From positions 333,530 through 397,529 of the forward strand of contig NZ_JANUQM010000004.1 in the NCBI RefSeq assembly GCF_030386795.1: 64,000 nucleotides of DNA, in the 5' to 3' direction. This document shows positions 26,609 through 34,928 of the stretch, piece after piece. Within the stretch, counting starts at the first letter, position 1, and every line of letters begins with the position of its first letter. The notes beneath the pieces were generated by a model. That model saw only the letters and a list, made by a program, of their open reading frames with translations. It did no database searches and was not told where the DNA came from. A program made the translations under genes and the position numbers. Source of the stretch: Streptomyces sp. S.PNR 29. GTDB taxonomy: Bacteria; Actinomycetota; Actinomycetes; Streptomycetales; Streptomycetaceae.

Positions 26609-27531
26609 GGGCCCAGGAGCGGCTGACGGACGCGCTGTACGGCCTTGGCTGGAGCACGGTCAAGAGGCTCCCCGAGCCGGTCGCCGTCCGCCTCGGCCAC
26701 ACCATCGCGGACCTCGCCTGGAAGCAGCGCGGCAAGGGCGTCAGGCGGCTGGAGAGCAACTACGCGCGCGTGGTGCCGGACGCGAGCCCCGAGCGGCTCG
26801 CCGAGCTCTCGCGCGCGGGCATGCGGTCGTACCTGCGCTACTGGATGGAGTCCTTCCGGCTCCCCGCCTGGAGCACCGAACGCGTCAAGGGCGGTTTCGA
26901 CCCGAAGGACGTGCACTACCTGACCGAGGGCCTGGCCGCCGGCAAGGGCGTCGTCCTCGCCCTGCCGCACCTGGCCAACTGGGACCTCGCCGGCGCCTGG
27001 GTCACCACCGAACTGGGCATCCCCTTCACCACGGTCGCCGAGCGGCTCAAGCCCGAGACCCTGTACGACCGTTTCGTCGCCTACCGCGAGGGCCTCGGCA
27101 TGGAGGTCCTGCCGCACAGCGGAGGCTCCGCCTTCGGCACGCTGGCCCGGCGGCTGCGCGACGGCGGCCTGGTCTGCCTGGTCGCCGACCGCGACCTGTC
27201 CGCCTCCGGCGTGGAGGTCGGGTTCTTCGGCGCCACGGCCCGGATGCCGGCCGGTCCCGCCCTGCTCGCCCAGCAGACCGGGGCACTGCTGCTGCCGGTG
27301 ACCCTGTGGTACGACGACTCGCCCGTGATGCGGGGCCGCGTCCACCCGCCGATCGAGGTGCCCGAGACAGGTACGCGGGCCGAGAGGACGTCTGTCATGA
27401 CACAGGCGCTGGCCGACGCCTTCGCCACGGGGATCGCCGACCATCCGGAGGACTGGCACATGCTGCAGCGCTTGTGGCTCGACGACCTCGATCCGGCGAA
27501 GAGCCCCTCTTCCGAAAAGGGCGACTCGTGA
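26605..27531 (+). CDS. Phosphatidylinositol mannoside acyltransferase
   Basis: A 308-residue member of the LPLAT/HtrB-like family. The HX4D catalytic motif is seen in PHLANWD (about residues 119-124), followed by a phosphate-binding region (VADRDLSASGVEVGFFG) typical of the branch. It should transfer a fatty acyl chain to the mannose of PIM1/PIM2, as PatA does in mycobacteria. The start overlaps the pgsA stop, and its own stop overlaps the pimA start (GTGA), so expression is tightly coupled. The start of the protein has a short amphipathic helix that would dock on the membrane. Confidence 0.9.
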   Translation: MRAQERLTDALYGLGWSTVKRLPEPVAVRLGHTIADLAWKQRGKGVRRLESNYARVVPDASPERLAELSRAGMRSYLRYWMESFRLPAWSTERVKGGFDPKDVHYLTEGLAAGKGVVLALPHLANWDLAGAWVTTELGIPFTTVAERLKPETLYDRFVAYREGLGMEVLPHSGGSAFGTLARRLRDGGLVCLVADRDLSASGVEVGFFGATARMPAGPALLAQQTGALLLPVTLWYDDSPVMRGRVHPPIEVPETGTRAERTSVMTQALADAFATGIADHPEDWHMLQRLWLDDLDPAKSPSSEKGDS

Positions 27532-28691
27532 GGATCGGCATCGTCTGCCCGTACTCCTGGGACGTGCCGGGCGGTGTCCAGTTCCACATCCGTGACCTGG
27601 CCGAGTACTTCATCCGCCTCGGTCACGACGTGTCCGTCCTCGCCCCCGCCGACGACGACACCCCGCTTCCGCCGTACGTCGTCTCCGCCGGCCGCGCGGT
27701 GCCGGTGCCGTACAACGGTTCGGTGGCCCGGCTGAACTTCGGCTTCCTGAGCGCCGCCCGCGTGCGCCGCTGGCTGCACGACGGCGCCTTCGACGTCATC
27801 CACATCCACGAGCCCACCTCGCCGTCGCTGGGGCTGCTGACCTGCTGGGCCGCGCAGGGGCCGATCGTGGCCACCTTCCACACCTCCAACCCGCGCTCCA
27901 GAGCCATGATCGCCGCGTACGCGATCCTGCAGGCGGCGCTGGAGAAGATCAGCGCGCGGATCGCGGTGAGCGAGTACGCCCGCCGCACGCTGGTCGAGCA
28001 CCTCGGCGGGGACGCGGTCGTGATCCCGAACGGCGTGGACGTCGACTTCTTCGCCAGGGCCGAGCCGAAGCCCGAGTGGCAGGGCGACACGATCGGGTTC
28101 ATCGGGCGCATCGACGAACCCCGCAAGGGCCTGCCGGTCCTGATGAAGGCCCTGCCGAAGATCCTCGCCGCCCGCCCGCAGACCCGGCTCCTCGTCGCGG
28201 GACGCGGTGACGAGGAGGAGGCGGTGGAGACGCTGCCCGCCGAACTGCGCTCCCGCGTGGAGTTCCTCGGCATGGTCAGTGACGAGGACAAGGCCCGCTT
28301 CCTGCGCAGCATCGACCTGTACGTGGCCCCCAACACGGGCGGCGAGAGCTTCGGGATCATCCTCGTCGAGGCCATGTCCGCCGGAGCCCCCGTCCTCGCC
28401 TCCGACCTGGACGCCTTCGCGCAGGTCCTCGACCGGGGGGCGGCGGGGGAGCTGTTTCCCAACGAGGACGCCGACGCCCTCGCGGAGGCCGCCGTACGGC
28501 TGCTGGAGGACCCGGCGCGGCGGACGAAGCTGCGGGAGCGGGGGAGCGCCCACGTACGGCGTTTCGACTGGTCGACGGTCGGCGCGGACATCCTGTCCGT
28601 CTACGAGACCGTGACGGCCGGAGCGGCGGCCGTCGCGGCGGACGACCGGACGCCGGGCCTGCGGGGGCGGTTGGGGCTGGCGCGGGACTGA
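27528..28691 (+). CDS. pimA: PimA-like phosphatidylinositol alpha-mannosyltransferase
   Basis: A 387-residue GT-B glycosyltransferase of family GT4. The N-terminal lobe starts RIGIVCPYSWDVPGGVQFH, with the GGVQ glycine loop that contacts the donor phosphate, and the C-terminal lobe has the retaining-enzyme motif ESFGIILVEAMSAGAPVLAS (EX7E). It adds the first mannose from GDP-mannose to phosphatidylinositol at the inner membrane face. The GTG overlaps the acyltransferase stop. The C-terminal 25 residues are Ala/Arg-rich and poorly structured. The order pgsA - acyltransferase - pimA is the classical actinobacterial PIM operon. Confidence 0.93.
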   Translation: MRIGIVCPYSWDVPGGVQFHIRDLAEYFIRLGHDVSVLAPADDDTPLPPYVVSAGRAVPVPYNGSVARLNFGFLSAARVRRWLHDGAFDVIHIHEPTSPSLGLLTCWAAQGPIVATFHTSNPRSRAMIAAYAILQAALEKISARIAVSEYARRTLVEHLGGDAVVIPNGVDVDFFARAEPKPEWQGDTIGFIGRIDEPRKGLPVLMKALPKILAARPQTRLLVAGRGDEEEAVETLPAELRSRVEFLGMVSDEDKARFLRSIDLYVAPNTGGESFGIILVEAMSAGAPVLASDLDAFAQVLDRGAAGELFPNEDADALAEAAVRLLEDPARRTKLRERGSAHVRRFDWSTVGADILSVYETVTAGAAAVAADDRTPGLRGRLGLARD

Positions 28692-28732
28692 GGACGCCCG
28701 TGGGCCCCCGCAGGTCCCTGACCCCGCCCCGG

Positions 28733-28738
28733 TAGCCT
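28733..28738 (+). promoter_or_regulatory. -10 element, probable leaderless start
   Basis: TAGCCT lies seven bases before the GTG at 28746, in a position that would start the mRNA at the start codon. No -35 hexamer is evident. Confidence 0.35.
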
Positions 28739-28745
28739 GCCGCGC

Positions 28746-29288
28746 GTGACCGCAACCCTGATCTGGATCCTCGTCGCGCTCGTCGCGGTCGGCCTGTACC
28801 TGAGCTGGACCGCGGGCCGGCTGGACCGGCTGCACGCCCGTATCGACGCCGCCCGCGCGGCACTGGACGCCCAACTCCTGCGCCGGGCCTCCGTGACGCA
28901 GGAACTGGCCACCTCAGGTGTGCTCGACCCAGCCGCCTCGATCGTCCTCTACGAGGCCGCGCACGCCGCCCGGCAGGCCGAGGAGGAGCAGCGGGAGGTC
29001 GCCGAGAGCGAGCTGAGCCAGGCGCTGCGGGCCGTGTTCGCGGACGCCCAGCAGGTGGAGGTGGTCCGGGAGGCGCCCGGGGGAGAGGCCGCGGCCCGCG
29101 AGCTGACCGAGGCGGTCCGCAGGGTGCCGATGGCCCGCCGCTTCCACAACGACGCCGTACGCGCCGCCCGAGCCCTGCGCCGGCACCGCAAGGTGCGGTG
29201 GTTCCGGCTGGCCGGACACGCACCGTTCCCGATGGCCTTCGAGATGGACGACGAGCCGCCCACGGCCCTGGTGGAGCGCGCGGCCTAG
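28746..29288 (+). CDS. LemA-like membrane-anchored helical protein
   Basis: The 180-residue protein starts with one membrane helix ([18 protein letters not shown]) and continues with a long helical, charged region in which residues repeat in a coiled-coil rhythm ([38 protein letters not shown]). The layout resembles LemA-type proteins: an N-terminal anchor and a helical bundle outside or along the membrane. No function is known. It starts with GTG on a probably leaderless mRNA and lies between the PIM operon and pdxS. Confidence 0.75.
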   Translation: MTATLIWILVALVAVGLYLSWTAGRLDRLHARIDAARAALDAQLLRRASVTQELATSGVLDPAASIVLYEAAHAARQAEEEQREVAESELSQALRAVFADAQQVEVVREAPGGEAAARELTEAVRRVPMARRFHNDAVRAARALRRHRKVRWFRLAGHAPFPMAFEMDDEPPTALVERAA

Positions 29289-29304
29289 GCCCGCTCGCCA
29301 TGCC

Positions 29305-29354
29305 GCCACCTGCAAAACGATCCACCGTCTCACTATTGGCCCTTGCAGTGGCCC
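29305..29354 (+). promoter_or_regulatory. Repeat structure upstream of pdxS, candidate PdxR site
   Basis: GCCACCTGCAA (29305-29315) and TTGCAGTGGC (29343-29352) form an imperfect inverted repeat, and ATTGGCCC (29335-29342) and AGTGGCCC (29347-29354) form a direct repeat 12 bases apart. MocR-type PdxR regulators bind paired repeats before pdxST in other actinobacteria. The repeats are seen; the regulator is inferred, and no pdxR gene is in the window. Confidence 0.4.
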
Positions 29355-29415
29355 GCATACCTCCCGTTTCCTCGGTGCTGCAGAAAACCCTCTTTTCACG
29401 TCAGTGAGGTCATCC

Positions 29416-30324
29416 GTGTCCACGTTCTCCGAAAACCAGGCTCCCGAGACCGGCACCGCCCGAGTGAAGCGCGGTATGGCCGAGCAGCTCAAGGGCGGCG
29501 TGATCATGGACGTCGTCACGCCGGAGCAGGCGAAGATCGCCGAGGACGCGGGGGCCGTCGCGGTCATGGCCCTGGAGCGGGTCCCGGCCGACATCCGCAA
29601 GGACGGTGGCGTGGCCCGTATGTCCGATCCGGACATGATCGAGGGCATCATCAACGCCGTGTCCATCCCGGTGATGGCCAAGTCCCGCATCGGCCACTTC
29701 GTCGAGGCGCAGGTCCTGCAGTCCCTCGGCGTCGACTACATCGACGAGTCCGAGGTGCTCACCCCGGCCGACGAGGTCAACCACTCCGACAAGTGGGCGT
29801 TCACCACCCCGTTCGTCTGTGGCGCCACCAACCTCGGCGAGGCCCTGCGCCGCATAGCCGAGGGCGCCGCGATGATCCGCTCCAAGGGCGAGGCCGGCAC
29901 CGGCAACGTCGTCGAGGCGGTCCGTCACCTGCGCCAGATCAAGGGCGACATCGCCCGCCTGCGCGGCCTGGACAACCACGAGCTGTACGCCGCCGCCAAG
30001 GAGCTGCGCGCCCCGTACGAGCTGGTCAGGGAGGTCGCCGAACTCGGCAAGCTGCCGGTCGTGCTGTTCTCCGCCGGTGGCGTCGCCACCCCGGCCGACG
30101 CGGCCCTGATGCGTCAGCTCGGCGCCGAGGGCGTCTTCGTCGGCTCCGGCATCTTCAAGTCCGGCGACCCGGCCAAGCGCGCCGCCGCCATCGTGAAGGC
30201 GACCACCTTCTACGACGACCCGAAGATCATCGCGGACGCGTCCCGCAACCTCGGCGAGGCCATGGTCGGCATCAACTGCGACACCCTCCCCGAGTCCGAG
30301 CGCTACGCCACCCGCGGCTGGTAA
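29416..30324 (+). CDS. pdxS: Pyridoxal 5'-phosphate synthase, synthase subunit PdxS
   Basis: A 302-residue (beta/alpha)8 barrel that builds PLP from ribose 5-phosphate, glyceraldehyde 3-phosphate and ammonia supplied by PdxT. The conserved [10 protein letters not shown] segment holds the imine-forming Lys89; GVIMDVV contains the catalytic Asp32; and the second lysine lies in the later phosphate-binding half. The GTG at 29416 has a GAGG site six bases upstream, which decides it over an in-frame ATG at 29404. The protein ends RYATRGW, the normal family end. pdxT begins five bases after the stop. Confidence 0.97.
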   Translation: MSTFSENQAPETGTARVKRGMAEQLKGGVIMDVVTPEQAKIAEDAGAVAVMALERVPADIRKDGGVARMSDPDMIEGIINAVSIPVMAKSRIGHFVEAQVLQSLGVDYIDESEVLTPADEVNHSDKWAFTTPFVCGATNLGEALRRIAEGAAMIRSKGEAGTGNVVEAVRHLRQIKGDIARLRGLDNHELYAAAKELRAPYELVREVAELGKLPVVLFSAGGVATPADAALMRQLGAEGVFVGSGIFKSGDPAKRAAAIVKATTFYDDPKIIADASRNLGEAMVGINCDTLPESERYATRGW

Positions 30325-30329
30325 CACCC

Positions 30330-30938
30330 ATGAGTGAAGCACCTGTGATCGGCGTCCTGGCCCTCCAGGGCGACGTACGGGAGCACCTCGTCGCCCTGGC
30401 CGCGGCCGATGCCGTGGCCAGGCCGGTGCGGCGCCCCGAAGAGCTCGCCGAGGTCGACGGCCTCGTCCTCCCCGGCGGCGAGTCCACCACCATCTCCAAG
30501 CTGGCCATCCTCTTCGGAGTGATGGACCCCCTCCGCGCGCGCGTGCGGGACGGCATGCCCGTCTACGGCACCTGCGCCGGCATGATCATGCTCGCCGACA
30601 AGATCCTCGACCCGCGCTCGGGCCAGGAGACCGTCGGCGGCATCGACATGATCGTGCGCCGCAACGCCTTCGGACGGCAGAACGAGTCCTTCGAGGCGGC
30701 CGTCGAGGTCAAGGGCGTCGAGGGCGATCCCGTGGAGGGCGTCTTCATCCGCGCCCCCTGGGTCGAGTCCGTCGGGGCCGGGACCGAGGTGCTCGCCGAA
30801 CACGACGGGCACATCGTCGCCGTCCGCCAGGGCAACGCGCTGGCCACCTCGTTCCACCCGGAACTGACCGGCGACCACCGGTTGCACGCCCTGTTCGTCG
30901 ACATGGTGCGCGCCAACCGTCCGGCGGAGTCCTTGTAG
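30330..30938 (+). CDS. pdxT: Pyridoxal 5'-phosphate synthase, glutaminase subunit PdxT
   Basis: A 202-residue class I glutamine amidotransferase that releases ammonia from glutamine and channels it into PdxS. The nucleophile is Cys82 in GTCAGM, the oxyanion strand is LPGGESTT (residues 47-54), and the His-Glu pair is in FHPEL near the C-terminus. It is co-transcribed with pdxS with a five-base gap. The stop is 48 bases before the YebC gene. Confidence 0.97.
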   Translation: MSEAPVIGVLALQGDVREHLVALAAADAVARPVRRPEELAEVDGLVLPGGESTTISKLAILFGVMDPLRARVRDGMPVYGTCAGMIMLADKILDPRSGQETVGGIDMIVRRNAFGRQNESFEAAVEVKGVEGDPVEGVFIRAPWVESVGAGTEVLAEHDGHIVAVRQGNALATSFHPELTGDHRLHALFVDMVRANRPAESL

Positions 30939-30986
30939 GATCTCAGGCGTTCGTAGAGAGTTGGGTAACGCGAAGGAGACAGGCAG

Positions 30987-31739
30987 ATGTCCGGCCACTC
31001 TAAATGGGCCACGACGAAGCACAAGAAGGCCGTCATCGATGCCAAGCGCGGCAAGCTCTTCGCGAAGCTGATCAAGAACATCGAGGTCGCGGCCCGCATG
31101 GGCGGTGCCGACCCCGACGGCAACCCGACGCTGTACGACGCCATCCAGAAGGCCAAGAAGCAGTCGGTTCCGAACAAGAACATCGACTCCGCGGTCAAGC
31201 GTGGCGCGGGCCTTGAGGCCGGCGGTGCCGAGTACGAGACGATCATGTACGAGGGCTACGGTCCGAACGGCGTCGCGGTGCTCATCGAGTGCCTCACCGA
31301 CAACCGCAACCGCGCCGCGTCCGAGGTCCGCGTCGCCATGACCCGCAACGGCGGCTCCATGGCCGACCCGGGTTCGGTGTCGTACCTCTTCAACCGCAAG
31401 GGCGTCGTCATCGTCCCCAAGGGCGAGCTGACCGAGGACGACGTCCTCGCCGCCGTCCTGGACGCGGGCGCCGAGGAGGTCAACGACCTCGGTGAGACCT
31501 TCGAGGTCATCAGCGAGCCGACCGACCTGGTCGCGGTCCGCACCGCCCTGCAGGACGCGGGCATCGACTACGAGTCCGCCGACGCCAACTTCGTCCCGAC
31601 CATGCAGGTCGAGCTGGACGAGGAGGGCGCCAAGAAGATCTTCAAGCTGATCGACGCGCTGGAGGACAGCGACGACGTGCAGAACGTCTTCGCCAACTTC
31701 GACGTCAGCGACGAGATCATGGAGAAGGTCGACGCGTAA
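30987..31739 (+). CDS. YebC/PmpR-type protein (translation or transcription factor)
   Basis: A 250-residue YebC family protein starting [14 protein letters not shown], the family signature. Three domains are expected: a small helical N-terminal domain and two alpha/beta domains. The family has been described as a DNA-binding regulator (PmpR) and, more recently, as a factor that relieves ribosome stalling at proline stretches; the sequence does not distinguish. A GAAGGAG site lies just before the ATG. It precedes ruvC, an arrangement conserved in many bacteria, but a terminator at 31767 and a separate ruvC promoter part the two here. Confidence 0.95.
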   Translation: MSGHSKWATTKHKKAVIDAKRGKLFAKLIKNIEVAARMGGADPDGNPTLYDAIQKAKKQSVPNKNIDSAVKRGAGLEAGGAEYETIMYEGYGPNGVAVLIECLTDNRNRAASEVRVAMTRNGGSMADPGSVSYLFNRKGVVIVPKGELTEDDVLAAVLDAGAEEVNDLGETFEVISEPTDLVAVRTALQDAGIDYESADANFVPTMQVELDEEGAKKIFKLIDALEDSDDVQNVFANFDVSDEIMEKVDA

Positions 31740-31766
31740 CGCTGCCGCGAGCTGCGGAAGTTCACC

Positions 31767-31792
31767 GGGCCGACGGGACACCCCGTCGGCCC
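31767..31792 (+). terminator. Hairpin terminator after the YebC gene
   Basis: An 11-bp perfect stem (31767-31777 with 31782-31792) closes an ACAC loop, 28 bases after the stop codon. The downstream run GTCGCTTT is only weakly T-rich. Confidence 0.8.
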
Positions 31793-31821
31793 GTCGCTTT
31801 GCCGGGCGTCGGTGCGGGCCG

Positions 31822-31844
31822 TTGTCAGTGGCACCCGATAGCCT
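31822..31844 (+). promoter_or_regulatory. RecA-NDp / PafBC-type DNA-damage promoter of ruvCAB
   Basis: TTGTCAGTG (31822-31830), eight bases, then TAGCCT (31839-31844) match the published consensus TTGTCRGTG-N8-TAnnnT of the LexA-independent damage promoters of mycobacteria, which depend on the PafBC activator. The transcript would start near 31851, 23 bases before the ruvC GTG. The same motif precedes rarA at 49905. Confidence 0.8.
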
Positions 31845-31873
31845 GCACAAACAGGTGATCGAAGGGAGGGCGC

Positions 31874-32413
31874 GTGCGCGTACTGGGGGTGGACCCGGGG
31901 CTGACCCGGTGCGGTGTCGGCGTCGTCGAGGGCGTCGCGGGACGGCCGCTCACGATGCTCGGCGTCGGTGTCGTCCGTACGCCCACCGACGCGGACCTCG
32001 GCCACCGCCTCGTCGCCATCGAGCAGGGTCTGGAGCAGTGGCTGGACGAGCACCGGCCCGAATTCGTCGCCGTGGAGCGGGTCTTCAGCCAGCACAACGT
32101 CCGTACGGTCATGGGCACCGCCCAGGCCAGCGCCGTCGCCCTGCTGTGCGCCTCCCGCCGCGGCATCCCCGTCGCCCTGCACACCCCCAGCGAGGTCAAG
32201 GCCGCCGTCACCGGCACCGGCCGCGCCGACAAGGCGCAGGTGGGCGCCATGGTCACCCGCCTGCTGCGGCTCAGCGCGCCCCCGAAGCCCGCCGACGCCG
32301 CCGACGCCCTCGCCCTCGCCATCTGCCACATCTGGCGCGCCCCCGCGCAGAACCGACTCCAGCAGGCCGTCGCCCTGCACTCAGCCAACGTCTCGAAAGG
32401 CCGTACGGCATGA
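31874..32413 (+). CDS. ruvC: Crossover junction endodeoxyribonuclease RuvC
   Basis: A 179-residue RNase-H-fold resolvase that cuts Holliday junctions during recombinational repair. The four acidic residues of the active site are accounted for: Asp7 in VDPGLTRCG, a glutamate in [12 protein letters not shown], and the aspartates in [12 protein letters not shown]. The GTG at 31874 has a GGGAGGG site. The stop overlaps ruvA (ATGA). Regulation is by the damage-type promoter immediately upstream, shared by all three ruv genes. Confidence 0.96.
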   Translation: MRVLGVDPGLTRCGVGVVEGVAGRPLTMLGVGVVRTPTDADLGHRLVAIEQGLEQWLDEHRPEFVAVERVFSQHNVRTVMGTAQASAVALLCASRRGIPVALHTPSEVKAAVTGTGRADKAQVGAMVTRLLRLSAPPKPADAADALALAICHIWRAPAQNRLQQAVALHSANVSKGRTA

Positions 32414-33015
32414 TCGCCTTCGTCAGCGGCACAGTGGCCGCGCTCGCCCCCGACGCCGCGGTCGTCGAGGTCGGCGGCGTCGGAATGGCCGTCCAGTGCA
32501 CGCCGAACACGCTGTCCACGCTCCGGACCGGCCAGCCCGCCAAGCTGCACACCTCCCTCGTCGTACGGGAGGACTCCCTCACGCTGTACGGCTTCGCGGA
32601 CGACGACGAGCGTCAGACCTTCGAGCTGCTGCAGACCGCCAGCGGGGTCGGCCCCCGCCTGGCCCAGGCGATGCTGGCGGTGCACACCCCGGACGCCCTG
32701 CGCCGGGCCGTCGCGACGGCCGACGAGAAGGCGCTCACCGCCGTCCCCGGCATCGGCAAGAAGGGCGCCCAGAAGCTGCTGCTGGAGCTGAAGGACCGCC
32801 TGGGCGAGCCCGTCGGAGCGCCCGCCGTCGGCACGGCCGTCAGCAACGGCTGGCGTGACCAACTGCACGCCGCCCTGATCGGCCTCGGATACGCGACCCG
32901 TGAGGCCGACGAGGCCGTGGCCGCCGTGGCTCCGCAGGCTGAGGCCGCCGGGGGCACGCCCCAGGTCGGGCAGTTGCTGAAGGCGGCCCTGCAGACCCTC
33001 AACCGCGCCCGCTGA
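32410..33015 (+). CDS. ruvA: Holliday junction branch-migration subunit RuvA
   Basis: A 201-residue protein with the usual three parts: an OB-fold ([15 protein letters not shown] to about residue 65), two helix-hairpin-helix units ([11 protein letters not shown] and [18 protein letters not shown]), and a flexible linker to a C-terminal helical domain that contacts RuvB. It binds the four-way junction and holds it square. It overlaps ruvC by four bases and precedes ruvB by 25 bases, so the three genes are an operon. Confidence 0.97.
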   Translation: MIAFVSGTVAALAPDAAVVEVGGVGMAVQCTPNTLSTLRTGQPAKLHTSLVVREDSLTLYGFADDDERQTFELLQTASGVGPRLAQAMLAVHTPDALRRAVATADEKALTAVPGIGKKGAQKLLLELKDRLGEPVGAPAVGTAVSNGWRDQLHAALIGLGYATREADEAVAAVAPQAEAAGGTPQVGQLLKAALQTLNRAR

Positions 33016-33040
33016 CCCCACGACCCCCGAGGCATAAGCA

Positions 33041-34135
33041 ATGAACTGGGACGACACGACCGACAACTCCGCCCCCGAGCGGCTCGTCGGCCCCGCCGAG
33101 GAGCGGCTGGTGGGCTCTGTCGCCGACGGTGAGGACCAGGCCGTCGAGGCCGCCCTGCGCCCCAAGGACCTGGACGAGTTCATCGGCCAGGAGAAGGTCC
33201 GCGAACAGCTCGACCTCGTGCTGCGGGCGGCACGCGCGCGCGGGGCGACCGCCGACCACGTCCTGCTCTCCGGCGCCCCGGGGCTCGGCAAGACCACCCT
33301 CTCCATGATCATCGCGGCCGAGATGGGCGCCCCCATCCGCATCACCTCCGGCCCCGCCATCCAGCACGCCGGCGACCTCGCGGCGATCCTCTCCTCCCTC
33401 CAGGAGGGCGAGGTGCTCTTCCTCGACGAGATCCACCGCATGTCGAGGCCGGCCGAGGAGATGCTCTACATGGCGATGGAGGACTTCCGCGTCGACGTCA
33501 TCGTCGGCAAGGGCCCGGGGGCCACCGCGATCCCCCTCGAACTGCCCCCGTTCACCCTGGTCGGCGCCACCACGCGCGCGGGCCTGCTGCCGCCCCCGCT
33601 GCGCGACCGCTTCGGCTTCACCGCGCACATGGAGTTCTACGAGCCCGCCGAACTGGAACGCGTCATCCACCGCTCGGCGAGCCTTCTCGACGTCGAGATC
33701 GACTCCGAGGGCGCCGCCGAGATCGCCGGCCGCTCCCGCGGCACCCCCCGCATCGCCAACCGCCTGCTGCGCCGCGTCCGCGACTACGCCCAGGTCAAGG
33801 CCGACGGCGTGATCACCCGCGACATCGCCTCGGCCGCCCTCGCCGTCTACGAGGTCGACGCCCGCGGTCTCGACCGCCTCGACCGGGCCGTCCTTGAGGC
33901 CCTGCTCAAGCTGTTCGGCGGCGGCCCCGTCGGCCTGTCCACGCTGGCCGTCGCGGTGGGGGAGGAGCGCGAGACCGTCGAGGAGGTCGCCGAGCCCTTC
34001 CTCGTACGGGAGGGCCTGCTCGCCCGCACCCCGCGCGGAAGGGTCGCGACCCCCGCCGCATGGGCGCACCTCGGTCTCACCCCGCCCCGCTCGCAGGCTG
34101 CGGGAAGCGGACAACAGGACCTGTTCGGGGCCTGA
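33041..34135 (+). CDS. ruvB: Holliday junction DNA helicase RuvB
   Basis: A 364-residue AAA+ motor that pumps DNA through the RuvA-bound junction. Walker A is GAPGLGKTT (residues 78-86), Walker B is LFLDEIHR, sensor 1 is in LVGATTRAG, the arginine finger region is in PPPLRDRFG, and the C-terminal winged helix follows. The N-terminal 35 residues are an extension rich in acidic residues, longer than in Escherichia coli. It ends the ruv operon; no terminator is evident before the yajC promoter at 34194. Confidence 0.97.
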   Translation: MNWDDTTDNSAPERLVGPAEERLVGSVADGEDQAVEAALRPKDLDEFIGQEKVREQLDLVLRAARARGATADHVLLSGAPGLGKTTLSMIIAAEMGAPIRITSGPAIQHAGDLAAILSSLQEGEVLFLDEIHRMSRPAEEMLYMAMEDFRVDVIVGKGPGATAIPLELPPFTLVGATTRAGLLPPPLRDRFGFTAHMEFYEPAELERVIHRSASLLDVEIDSEGAAEIAGRSRGTPRIANRLLRRVRDYAQVKADGVITRDIASAALAVYEVDARGLDRLDRAVLEALLKLFGGGPVGLSTLAVAVGEERETVEEVAEPFLVREGLLARTPRGRVATPAAWAHLGLTPPRSQAAGSGQQDLFGA

Positions 34136-34193
34136 CGGCGCCGTGACGGCGAGGCCAGTGGCCCCCGCAGGAACCCCGGTGCCATGCTGAGCG

Positions 34194-34223
34194 TTGTTCC
34201 ATGCGCGCGGACTCGCTTAGACT
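34194..34223 (+). promoter_or_regulatory. Promoter of yajC-secDF-apt
   Basis: TTGTTC (34194-34199) and TAGACT (34218-34223) are separated by 18 bases. The transcript would begin near 34230, leaving an 80-base leader before the yajC GTG. It probably serves yajC, secD, secF and apt. Confidence 0.55.
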
Positions 34224-34310
34224 CCGCCGATGCCGCCCTTGTCGGCGACACACATACCCCCAACCATCAGGCCGCTCACCATCGCGGTCGTGTGAAGGAA
34301 GTACCGACCC

Positions 34311-34796
34311 GTGAGTCTCGTGACCCTCCTCCCGTTCATCGTGCTCATCGGGGCCATGTTCCTGATGACCCGGTCGGCCAAGAAGAAGCAGCAGCAGGCC
34401 GCGGACATGCGGAACCAAATGCAACCCGGCAGCGGTGTCCGCACCATCGGGGGCATGTACGCCACGGTCAAGGAGGTCAACGAGGACACGGTCCTCCTCG
34501 ACGCCGGTCCCGGTGTCGAGCTGCTCTTCGCCAAGAACGCGATCGGTGCCGTCCTGTCCGACGACGAGTACAACCGGATCGTCCACGGCATCGAGCACGA
34601 CCTGAAGTCCGACGCAGACCTCGTTCCGGACGACGCCTCCTCCCTCACCGAGACCGACGAGCCCTCCGACGCTGCCGCCGCTTCCGACGACAAGTCCGTC
34701 GACCTCGGCAAGAAGGACACGGCCGACGAGCCGACCGACGAGGCGAAGACGGACGCACAGCCGAAGAAGACCGACGGCGACTCCGAGGCGAAGTAG
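34311..34796 (+). CDS. yajC: Preprotein translocase accessory subunit YajC
   Basis: A 161-residue protein with one N-terminal membrane helix (VTLLPFIVLIGAMFLMT), a short basic stretch (RSAKKKQQQAADMRNQM) and the conserved cytosolic domain (GSGVRTIGGMYATVKEV, VELLFAKNAI). The last 60 residues are acidic and low complexity, longer than in proteobacteria. YajC associates with SecDF at the Sec channel. The gene precedes secD and secF in the classic order, with 132 bases before secD. Confidence 0.95.
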   Translation: MSLVTLLPFIVLIGAMFLMTRSAKKKQQQAADMRNQMQPGSGVRTIGGMYATVKEVNEDTVLLDAGPGVELLFAKNAIGAVLSDDEYNRIVHGIEHDLKSDADLVPDDASSLTETDEPSDAAAASDDKSVDLGKKDTADEPTDEAKTDAQPKKTDGDSEAK

Positions 34797-34805
34797 CCGT
34801 GCCCC

Positions 34806-34834
34806 GGGGCGCGCGGGCGGTGCCTGCGCGCCCC
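34806..34834 (+). terminator. GC-rich hairpin between yajC and secD
   Basis: GGGGCGCGC (34806-34814) pairs with GCGCGCCCC (34826-34834) around an 11-base loop, ten bases after the yajC stop. There is no T tract, so it may only attenuate or stabilise the transcript instead of ending it. Confidence 0.4.
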
Positions 34835-34928
34835 CGAGCATGCGCGGATCGCACGGGATCCCGACACCATGTCATGGCCGCACGCCCGGCGACCCGGCGC
34901 GGGGCGGCCCGAGAGGGAGTAACTGAAG

